From assembly GCA_028276365.1 (NCBI GenBank), contig JAPYWL010000007.1, positions 1 through 48,186 of the forward strand: a stretch of DNA of 48,186 nt, written 5' to 3'. The position numbers and the translations under genes were made by a program. The stretch comes from Deltaproteobacteria bacterium (GTDB taxonomy: Bacteria > DRYD01). Below, piece after piece: positions 19,111 through 27,305 of this stretch. Numbering within the stretch: position 1 is the stretch's first letter; the number at the start of each line of letters is the position of its first letter. A model generated the notes under the pieces. The model searched no databases. It saw only the letters and a program-made list of their open reading frames with translations, and was not told the DNA's origin.

Positions 19111-20946
19111 CTATAAATTTGGATAGAGATTAAATTTTTTAAACCAGTTAATAAGTTTTTCTTTTCTAGTTGAATTATCTTTAGGTAAGATAATAGGTCT
19201 ACCTCTGCCATCAAAAATTATTCCCACTACCCCACCCCTAACTTTTTTACTAAATGGAACTTTTTCATTATACAATTGAAATTTTCTGTGTAAAAATGTT
19301 ATATTAACAGTAGCTTCTCCATTTATAGGTAGTATAATAATATCTCCAAAATTAAGAGTTATATTGTATTCTTTATTTTGATAATCAATGACCTTGGCTT
19401 CTAAGATTTTAGTACCTTCTTTTTCTAGTCCTACAGGGGCTATACAAGTACCTAAATATACTAAGCAATCTTTTTCAAATACTTGAGTGGCAGCTTCCTC
19501 ATGAACAACAGATAAAACCCCTAAATGAGGCATCATAAATATACTATCTACTGTTAGCAAAGTAAATCCTTCGGGTTCAAAAGCATCTATCATCATTAAA
19601 GCAGATTGATTTCTTCTAGGAGCATGTGAAAGTACTCCCCCACTTCCTACTATCATATCTAATTCCATCATATTTATTATACTTTCCTTTTTAGATTGGT
19701 TAAATACATCAGAAATAGTTCTTTCTTTTTGAACTCCTTTTAAACCTACTGCGAGCTTTAGATGTTGATCAAAAGATAATCTTAAAGCTTCTCTACAAAT
19801 AGCTTGTTCTATCATTAGATCTTCTAGTAAGAATGGGATTGTAGTAGGCCTTATCATCTTATTTTTTATAGCGTTTCTAAGTTTTACTATATCTATGTCA
19901 AAAGGGATCCACCTTAAAACATTATTTATTCCAGCATCCTTGAGTACTTGAGCTATAGAATAACTCATTCCGTAATTAGCACTAACACTTCTGTTAAATA
20001 TCCATTGAGCATTCTGTAGTTCATCATACTGCTTAATAACAGAGAATACATCAGTAGTAGCTCCTCCTATATCTACACCTACTACATTTATATCATTTTT
20101 TTTAGCGATTTTTTGCATAATGAGTCCCACAGCAGCTGGGGTGGGCATTATCTCTACATCTGTCATATTCATTAATTTTTTATATCCAGGGGCTTGAGCC
20201 ATAACGTGCTCTAAAAATAAATCCTGAATTATTAATCTTGTTGGTTGTAAATTTTCTTCTTCTAAAGTAGGTCTTAAATTCTCAGTTATTTTTAATTCCA
20301 CCACATTAGAGAGAATTCTTTTAATTTCTTCAGTAGCTAATTTATTACCTGCAAATATAACAGGTAAGTTATAAGTAATACCTAATCTTGGTTTAGGTTT
20401 AGCTGCTGCTATTATTTGTGCCATTTCAACCACGTGCTTAACAGTACCACCATCAGTGCCACCAGCTAATAATATTATATCTGGTCTTAATTCTCTTATT
20501 TTTTCTATTCTTTCAAAAGGCTTTCTACCATCATTAACAGCAAAAGAATCTAAAACAATAGCACCTCCACCTAAAGCTGCACGTTCAGCACTTTCTGTTG
20601 TCATTTCTTTTACTACTCCAGCTACTACCATTTGTAATCCTCCACCAGCAGAAGAAGTAGAAACATACAAATCTACACCCTCATCGTTTTTATGAGGTTT
20701 AATTAAATCTGTTTTGGAATCGTTTAGTATTTTTCTTTTCCTTAATTCTTCTACTTCTTTAAAAGCGTTTAAAACTCCAATGGTAACATCTTCAATAGGG
20801 GCTTCAACGGTAGTAGGAGCTTCACCTCTAGTAACTAATCTATATTCCCCGTTTGGTTGTTTTTCTATTAATATAGCTTTTGTAGTAGTAGATCCACAAT
20901 CTGTTGCTATTATGCTTTTTATTTCATCTTTATTTATATTTTTCAT
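19111..20946 (-). CDS. glmL: GlmL/MutL-family protein (putative reactivating factor of B12-dependent aminomutase/glutamate mutase)
   Basis: IIATDCGSTTTKAILIEKQPNGEYRLVTRGEAPTTVEAP, SSAGGGLQMVVAGVVKEMTTESAERAALGGGA, VVGVDIGGATTDVFS, IVGSGGVLSHAPRR. Confidence 0.88.
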   Translation of the reverse strand: MKNINKDEIKSIIATDCGSTTTKAILIEKQPNGEYRLVTRGEAPTTVEAPIEDVTIGVLNAFKEVEELRKRKILNDSKTDLIKPHKNDEGVDLYVSTSSAGGGLQMVVAGVVKEMTTESAERAALGGGAIVLDSFAVNDGRKPFERIEKIRELRPDIILLAGGTDGGTVKHVVEMAQIIAAAKPKPRLGITYNLPVIFAGNKLATEEIKRILSNVVELKITENLRPTLEEENLQPTRLIIQDLFLEHVMAQAPGYKKLMNMTDVEIMPTPAAVGLIMQKIAKKNDINVVGVDIGGATTDVFSVIKQYDELQNAQWIFNRSVSANYGMSYSIAQVLKDAGINNVLRWIPFDIDIVKLRNAIKNKMIRPTTIPFLLEDLMIEQAICREALRLSFDQHLKLAVGLKGVQKERTISDVFNQSKKESIINMMELDMIVGSGGVLSHAPRRNQSALMMIDAFEPEGFTLLTVDSIFMMPHLGVLSVVHEEAATQVFEKDCLVYLGTCIAPVGLEKEGTKILEAKVIDYQNKEYNITLNFGDIIILPINGEATVNITFLHRKFQLYNEKVPFSKKVRGGVVGIIFDGRGRPIILPKDNSTRKEKLINWFKKFNLYPNL

Positions 20947-21177
20947 ATTTTCTCCCCCTTTAAATTAATTATTTATATATTTTATATTTTTTCATAAACT
21001 TCTATTTATCCTTTTAGGTAAGATCATCACATAATTTAATTATTTTACTAAAATTTCTTTTTTAATTACTTTTAAAATTACTTTTAAAATTATTTTTAAG
21101 TTTTCTTTAAAGGGAAATAATACAAAATAACAAAGAATAAAAAGAGAAAGAAATAATTAAAGAAAAGGGTGATTTAG

Positions 21178-22455
21178 ATGATATACACTAAAGATTATGG
21201 TTTAACAAATGTGATAGCGATGGTATTAGCGGGCGGAGAAGGTACGAGATTATTTCCATTAACTAAGGAGCGAGCTAAACCAGCAGTACCCTTTGGTGCT
21301 AGATATAGAATAATAGATTTTGTACTAAGTAATTTAGTAAATAGTGGAATATTAAAGATAAATGTATTAACTCAGTATAAAGCTCATTCATTAATAAAAC
21401 ACTTACAAACTAATTGGGATATAAATTCTCGGTTTGGATTTTATGTTAATGTAGTACCTCCACAAATGAGGATAGGTAAAATATGGTTTAGAGGTACTGC
21501 AGATGCTATATATCAGAATCTTAATTTAGTATTTGATGAGCAGCCGGAATTAGTTATTGTTTTTTCAGCAGATCATATATATTTAATGGATATAAAAAAA
21601 ATGATAGAATATCATATTCAAAAGAACGCAGATATTACTATAGCTACATTTCCTATTCCAGTTGAGGAAGCTAGCAGATTTGGATTAATGAAAATAGATA
21701 ATGATAACAGGATAATAGATTTCTCAGAAAAGCCTAAAGATCTAGAGATAGTTGATTCTTTTAAAATAAATGATAATCAAGTACTTGCTTCAATGGGGAA
21801 TTATATATTTAATAGGGATGTATTAATAAAGATGTTAGAAAATGATGCTTTAAGAGATACGAGTCATGATTTTGGAAAAGATATCATCCCTGAAAGTATA
21901 AAATTATATAAAGTTTATAGTTATAATTTTGAAGAGAATACAATTCCTGGGTCAAGTAATAAGCCATATTGGAGGGATGTTGGAACAATAAGGTCATACT
22001 ATGATGCTTCTATGGAGTTATTATTACCTAATCCTCCCTTGGATTTGTATAATCCTTATTGGCCTGTTTATACTGCTTACTCTAATTTACCTCCTACTAA
22101 AATATTAGGTAAAAATGTTAATATACAAGATTCCATTATATCTGAAGGTTGTATAATTAATGATAACGTATATATCAAGAATTCTATCATTTTCCCTAAA
22201 TGTGTTATAAATGATAATGTAAGAGTAGAAAATTCAATTGTTATGGATGGATGTATTTTAAAGAGAGATGTACGTGTTGTAAATACTATTTTAGATAAAG
22301 GGGTAATAATAGAAGAAAACATATCAATAGGAGAAAATTTAGAAGAAGATAAAGAGAAATATTTTAGTTTTGATAATATAATTGTTATAAATAAAGGGTT
22401 AAAAATAGATAAAGAAACTATAGCTAAATTAATACAAAAACCTATTTATTTTTAA
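21178..22455 (+). CDS. glgC: Glucose-1-phosphate adenylyltransferase
   Basis: MVLAGGEGTRLFPLTKERAKPAVPFGARYRIIDFVLSN, WFRGTADAIYQNL, FSADHIYLMD; C-terminal left-handed beta-helix. Confidence 0.95.
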   Translation: MIYTKDYGLTNVIAMVLAGGEGTRLFPLTKERAKPAVPFGARYRIIDFVLSNLVNSGILKINVLTQYKAHSLIKHLQTNWDINSRFGFYVNVVPPQMRIGKIWFRGTADAIYQNLNLVFDEQPELVIVFSADHIYLMDIKKMIEYHIQKNADITIATFPIPVEEASRFGLMKIDNDNRIIDFSEKPKDLEIVDSFKINDNQVLASMGNYIFNRDVLIKMLENDALRDTSHDFGKDIIPESIKLYKVYSYNFEENTIPGSSNKPYWRDVGTIRSYYDASMELLLPNPPLDLYNPYWPVYTAYSNLPPTKILGKNVNIQDSIISEGCIINDNVYIKNSIIFPKCVINDNVRVENSIVMDGCILKRDVRVVNTILDKGVIIEENISIGENLEEDKEKYFSFDNIIVINKGLKIDKETIAKLIQKPIYF

Positions 22456-22528
22456 AGAATAAAAGGGATTAGAAAAAAAATAATGAATACTAAAAATAGT
22501 GTAAGTATTGGATTAGGGGGAAAAATCT

Positions 22529-23392
22529 ATGACTATTCATCAAAAAACTAGTTTAAAAGATTGGCAAACGGAGATAAAGCCTCAGTGGTGTCCAGGTTGC
22601 ACTTACTTTGCTGATTTACAAGCTATATATAAAGTAATAATAGATCTAAATTTTGATCCTACAAATTTTGTTTTAATAGGTGGAATAGGATGTACAGGTA
22701 GAATTACTAGTTATGTAAATACTTATACGATTCATACTTTACATGGTAGACCTTTGCCAGTTGCTGTAGGCTTTAAATTAGCTAATCCTAAGATGAATGT
22801 AGTAGTGGTTAGTGGGGATGGAGATTTATTTGCTATAGGAGGTACCCATTTTATACATACTGCTAGAAAAAATATAGATATAACAGTTATAATGTTTGAC
22901 AATTTTGTATATGGATTAACTAAGGGGCAAGCTTCACCTACTTCACCTCTTAATTTACAAACCTCAACGACTCCTACAGGAGTAAAAGAGGTACCAATAA
23001 ACCCACTTGTAATAGCTATTTCTAGTGGAGCTACATTTGTATCACAAGCTTTTGCTTTAGATGTTAATGATACATTTAATATAATTAAACAAGCTATTAA
23101 TCATAAAGGATTTTCATTTGTTAATATTCTTTCTCCCTGTATAACTTATTATAGAATGGAAGATTTAAAGTCATTTAAAACTAAAGTAAAAAAACTTGAG
23201 AATCATGATTTTAGCGATATAAATTTGGCATTATCTAGAGCTTTTAGTGATCATTTATCAGTAGGAATCTTTTATAAAAAAGAAGATAAAACTTATGAGG
23301 AACAAGTTTTAAATGGGAATATTCCAATAGAAGTGGATATAACTCAATTACCAAAAGAAAAAATCCAAAAAATGATAGATGCTTATAGTTAA
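22529..23392 (+). CDS. 2-oxoacid:ferredoxin oxidoreductase beta subunit (TPP-binding)
   Basis: QWCPGCTYFADLQAIYKV, GGIGCTGRITSYVNTYTIHTLHGRPLPVAVGFKLANP, VVSGDGDLFAIGGTHFIHTARKNIDITVIMFDNFVYGLTKGQASPT. Confidence 0.92.
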   Translation: MTIHQKTSLKDWQTEIKPQWCPGCTYFADLQAIYKVIIDLNFDPTNFVLIGGIGCTGRITSYVNTYTIHTLHGRPLPVAVGFKLANPKMNVVVVSGDGDLFAIGGTHFIHTARKNIDITVIMFDNFVYGLTKGQASPTSPLNLQTSTTPTGVKEVPINPLVIAISSGATFVSQAFALDVNDTFNIIKQAINHKGFSFVNILSPCITYYRMEDLKSFKTKVKKLENHDFSDINLALSRAFSDHLSVGIFYKKEDKTYEEQVLNGNIPIEVDITQLPKEKIQKMIDAYS

Positions 23393-23423
23393 TTTAAAAA
23401 CTTATGAAATTTATTAATGGTTT

Positions 23424-24935
23424 ATGGGTATGTTTAAAAAGGTATTAATAGCAAATAGAGGAGAAATAGCTGTAAGAGTTATTAAAGCTTTAAGGGAATT
23501 GGGGATAAAAGCAGTTGCTATTTATTCTCAAGCAGATAAACAAGCTTTACATGTTAAATTAGCGGATGAAGCTTATGATTTAGGGGATCCTTTACCTGTT
23601 AATAGTTATTTAAATATTGATAAAATAATAGAGATTGCTAAAAAAGCAAAAGTAGATGCTATACATCCAGGGTATGGTTTTTTATCTGAGAACTCTACAT
23701 TTGCAAAAGCGGTAGAAGATAATAATATAAAATTTATAGGGCCAAATTATAAAATAATAGAATTATTAGGAGATAAGATAGTTTCAAAAGAAACAGCAGC
23801 TAAAGCAGGAATACCTGTAAGTTTAAGCATAAATATATCAGATTATAATGAAAAAATCTTAAAAGAGATAGAAGAAAAAATTGGTTTTCCTTTGATGATA
23901 AAAGCCTCTAAAGGTGGAGGAGGTAAAGGAATAAGAATAGTTTATGATAAAAATTTATTAAAAGATTCTTTAGAAGCAGCACAAAGGGAAGCTTTAAACG
24001 CTTTTGGGGATAAAAGTGTTTATGTAGAAAAATATTTTGAAAACCCAAGACATATTGAAGTTCAAATTATAGGAGATGAGTATAGTAATATAGTTCATTT
24101 ATATGAAAGGGAATGTTCTATTCAAAGAAGATTTCAAAAAATAATAGAAGAAACTCCTTCTCCCACTATAGATAATGAAACTAGAGAAAAAATAACCCAA
24201 GCTGCTAAAAAAATAGCACAATATGTAGGTTATTATAATGCAGGTACTGTTGAATTTATTGTAGATAAAAATAATAATTTTTATTTTTTAGAAGTCAATA
24301 CTAGATTACAAGTAGAGCATCCAATAACTGAAATAGCTACAAATATAGATATAGTTAAAACACAGATATTAGTGGCAATGGGTAATAAATTACCTTTTAA
24401 TCAGGAAGAAATAAAACAGAATTTACATGTGATAGAAGCAAGGGTTAATTCCGAAGATCCTGAAAATAATTTTATTCCTTCTCCTGGACAAGTTAAAGTT
24501 CTTAGGTTTCCTTATTTTGTAAAGGATATAAGAATAGATACTTATTTACAAGAGAATTCAATTATTCCTCCTTATTATGATTCATTAGTAGCTAAAGTAA
24601 TAGTATGGGATAAAAGCAGGATAAATGCAATAAATAAAATGATTTTAGCTTTAAAAAATTTTATTATCTTACCTATAAAAACTAATAAAGATTTTATAAT
24701 AGATATTTTATCTCATCCTGAATTTATAAATGCTAATATACATACTAATTTTATACCAGATAATATGAAAAATTGGAAATATCAGAATAATATAACTTAT
24801 GAATCTAATTTAAGTAGTATAGCTGCTTATTTAATTAATAAGGTAAATAAAGAAAATTTAAAGAAGAAAGAATTGATAATTAAAGGAACTAAAGAAAAAA
24901 CAAATAATATGATTTATTCTCCATGGTATGTATAA
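23424..24935 (+). CDS. accC: Biotin carboxylase subunit of an acetyl-CoA/acyl-CoA/pyruvate-type carboxylase
   Basis: KVLIANRGEIAVRVIKALRELGI, DAIHPGYGFLSEN, MIKASKGGGGKGIRIV, RHIEVQIIGDEYSNIVHLYERECSIQRRFQKIIEETPSP, FLEVNTRLQVEHPITE. Confidence 0.94.
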   Translation: MGMFKKVLIANRGEIAVRVIKALRELGIKAVAIYSQADKQALHVKLADEAYDLGDPLPVNSYLNIDKIIEIAKKAKVDAIHPGYGFLSENSTFAKAVEDNNIKFIGPNYKIIELLGDKIVSKETAAKAGIPVSLSINISDYNEKILKEIEEKIGFPLMIKASKGGGGKGIRIVYDKNLLKDSLEAAQREALNAFGDKSVYVEKYFENPRHIEVQIIGDEYSNIVHLYERECSIQRRFQKIIEETPSPTIDNETREKITQAAKKIAQYVGYYNAGTVEFIVDKNNNFYFLEVNTRLQVEHPITEIATNIDIVKTQILVAMGNKLPFNQEEIKQNLHVIEARVNSEDPENNFIPSPGQVKVLRFPYFVKDIRIDTYLQENSIIPPYYDSLVAKVIVWDKSRINAINKMILALKNFIILPIKTNKDFIIDILSHPEFINANIHTNFIPDNMKNWKYQNNITYESNLSSIAAYLINKVNKENLKKKELIIKGTKEKTNNMIYSPWYV

Positions 24936-24962
24936 TTTAGTTTTATTTGGAGGTTTTAAGAA

Positions 24963-25898
24963 ATGAGTATATTAAATAAATTAAAAGAGGGGCTAAAAAA
25001 AACAAAGGAATTATTATTTACAGACGTAAGGGATTTAATAAAGAATAAGCAAATTGAGAAATTAACGCCGGAATTTTGGGAGAATTTGGAAGAAAAATTA
25101 ATAAAAGCGGATGTAGGGGTTAATATTGCTAATTCCATTATAAATAATTTAAAAAATGTTATAAAAAAGATAAAAGATGATAATCAAGTTATAAATGAGA
25201 TAGAAAAAGATTTAGTAATGTTATTAAGTATTCCTTATGAAACTGATGATATTTATTATCCTTTGGTTAATAGAGTTAGTAATTATCCATTAGTAGTATT
25301 GGTTGTAGGCGTAAATGGAACAGGTAAGACGAGTTTTATAGCTAAGTTAGCTAATTATTATTTATCAAAGAATTTAAGTGTAATAATAGGAGCGGGTGAT
25401 ACATATAGAGCAGCTGCTATTGAGCAGCTAAATGTTTGGGCTAATAGGTTAAATGTACCTATAGTAAAGCAAAGTATAGGGGCTGATAGTGCAGCTGTTG
25501 CTTATGATACTGTTAATAGTGCAATAGCTAAAAATATTGATATAGCTATTATAGATACTGCAGGTAGAATGCATAATAAAAATAATTTAATTCAAGAATT
25601 ACAAAAAATAGAAAAAGTTATAAAAAAACATCATTTAGAATTACCTCAAGAAAAAATATTGATTTTGGATTCTACATATGGACAAAATAGTATTCAACAA
25701 ACTAAAGTTTTTACAGAAGCTATAAAGCTAACAGGTGTAGCTATAACTAAATTAGATACTTCAAGTAAAGCAGGTTTCATATTTTCCATTACTAGTAATT
25801 TAGGTATTCCAATAAAATTCATTACTTTTGGAGAAAATGTTGAAGATATCCAACCTTTTGATCCTTCTCAATTTGTTAAAAATTTACTTTACGATTAA
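24963..25898 (+). CDS. ftsY: Signal recognition particle receptor FtsY (divergent)
   Basis: VVGVNGTGKTSFIAKLANYY, GAGDTYRAAAIEQLNVWANRL, IIDTAGRMHNKNNLIQEL, LDSTYGQNSIQQTKVFTEAIKLTGVAITKLD. Confidence 0.9.
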   Translation: MSILNKLKEGLKKTKELLFTDVRDLIKNKQIEKLTPEFWENLEEKLIKADVGVNIANSIINNLKNVIKKIKDDNQVINEIEKDLVMLLSIPYETDDIYYPLVNRVSNYPLVVLVVGVNGTGKTSFIAKLANYYLSKNLSVIIGAGDTYRAAAIEQLNVWANRLNVPIVKQSIGADSAAVAYDTVNSAIAKNIDIAIIDTAGRMHNKNNLIQELQKIEKVIKKHHLELPQEKILILDSTYGQNSIQQTKVFTEAIKLTGVAITKLDTSSKAGFIFSITSNLGIPIKFITFGENVEDIQPFDPSQFVKNLLYD

Positions 25899-26017
25899 TA
25901 TCTATATAAGAATGATAAGTATTTTTTATTAAAATCTTGTTATCAATTTGTTTAAAATATTTAAAATTTGGATATAATAAATTAAGAAGAAAATATTTTT
26001 TTTGAAAAACTTCTATT

Positions 26018-26461
26018 ATGATAAAAGATACAAAGGATTTAAAGAATATAAATAATGAAATAGTACTAAAAATACCTTCAAAGGAGAATTTTTTAGTAAT
26101 TGCGAGATTATTAGTATCAGGATTATTATCAGAATATGATATAAATATAGAGAAAATAGAGGATATAAAGTTAATTTTAAACGAAGCAGCATCTTTATTA
26201 ATAACTGAACCAATAAATGATATAGAAATAATAGTAAGATGGGAAGAACTAAATAATTCTATTAAGTTAGTTATAACTATAACTTCAAAAGATATAGATA
26301 AAATGATTATTAATAATTTAATGAAAGCGGGATTAAGGATACATATTTTAAACTATTTGTGTGATAAATTTTCTATAGAAAATAATGGAAGTATTTTTAT
26401 AATAAAATTAGAAAAAATAGTTCAGTATGAGCATACAAAGTTTAAACTAAACGAACCTTAA
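26018..26461 (+). CDS. RsbW/SpoIIAB-like histidine-kinase-fold (anti-sigma) protein
   Basis: ENFLVIARLLVSGLLSEYDINIEKIEDIKLILNEAASLLI resembles anti-sigma N-box region; degenerate C-terminal ATP-binding part. Confidence 0.6.
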   Translation: MIKDTKDLKNINNEIVLKIPSKENFLVIARLLVSGLLSEYDINIEKIEDIKLILNEAASLLITEPINDIEIIVRWEELNNSIKLVITITSKDIDKMIINNLMKAGLRIHILNYLCDKFSIENNGSIFIIKLEKIVQYEHTKFKLNEP

Positions 26462-26623
26462 ATTTAATTTAGTTTTACTAACTTTAATTTTTTTTCTTTA
26501 TTTATTTTTGAGTTTTTTTTAACACTTTTTTTACATAATTTCATTAAAATATATTTTTGGTAATATAAAATAAAATTAAGTTTATGAAATAAATTACAAA
26601 TTAGTATAAGGAGGGAAATTTTT

Positions 26624-26821
26624 ATGGATAAAGTGATAGTAAATTCAAGTCAGACAGTTAGTTATAATAATGGCAAGGAAAATAATCAAAATACTTCAAA
26701 TAAAGAAATAAAATATGAAATAAAAAATTTTAAAGCTTCAAGAAATAATTATGTAAGGAGAATATCTACACTTGGAATTTTAATATATTCATTTTCTAAA
26801 GCTTTAGGTAAATATGAATGA
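26624..26821 (+). CDS. Small (65 aa) uncharacterised protein
   Basis: ATG preceded by a strong SD (aggaggg); MDKVIVNSSQTVSYNNGKENNQNTSNKEIKYEIKNFKASRNNYVRRISTLGILIYSFSKALGKYE. Confidence 0.5.
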   Translation: MDKVIVNSSQTVSYNNGKENNQNTSNKEIKYEIKNFKASRNNYVRRISTLGILIYSFSKALGKYE

Positions 26822-26918
26822 AAAAATAACCAAAAGGTAGCTATATAAAAAATAATTAAAAAAATAGGTAGGAAAAATAAATAGAAATGTATAACTAAGA
26901 AATAGAGGTATGTAAAAA

Positions 26919-27305
26919 ATGTTTTTTTTAAAAAAACAAAAAGATAGTTCAAAAGTAAGTGAAAAAGAATTTTGGAAATTTAGGGGTAAGAATTGTCCTT
27001 TTGCTAAAAAAGTTAAGAAAGTTAAGGATAATAAAGTAGTAGATATATATATGTGTTATGGGTATTTAGAAAAATTTGAATTAGATAGTAATTTTGAGAT
27101 TTGTAAGAAATGTACAGTTCCTGAGGTAATAACAACGAATAAGACAGTTTGTAAGAATTTAGCTGCTTTGGATATGAAAGGAAAAAATGGGACTACAAGG
27201 TACTATTGTTTGGTTTTAAAATTAAAGGATTTACAAGTAAGTAGGTGTTTGCCTCAATATTGTAATTATTATGAACTTAGACCCCAAGATCAACAATTTA
27301 TATAA
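26919..27305 (+). CDS. Small Cys-rich, putative metal- or Fe-S-binding protein
   Basis: 128 aa with 8 Cys (NCPFA, MCYG, ICKKC, VCKN, YYCL, RCLPQYC). Confidence 0.65.
   Translation: MFFLKKQKDSSKVSEKEFWKFRGKNCPFAKKVKKVKDNKVVDIYMCYGYLEKFELDSNFEICKKCTVPEVITTNKTVCKNLAALDMKGKNGTTRYYCLVLKLKDLQVSRCLPQYCNYYELRPQDQQFI

Noticed and set aside
20456-20968. Two plus-strand ORFs (79 and 84 aa) inside glmL
   Set aside because: Antisense of a well-recognised gene; low-complexity composition.
26749-26952. 67-aa minus-strand hydrophobic ORF
   Set aside because: Overlaps the start of two plausible plus-strand genes; composition is typical of the reverse of A-rich DNA.
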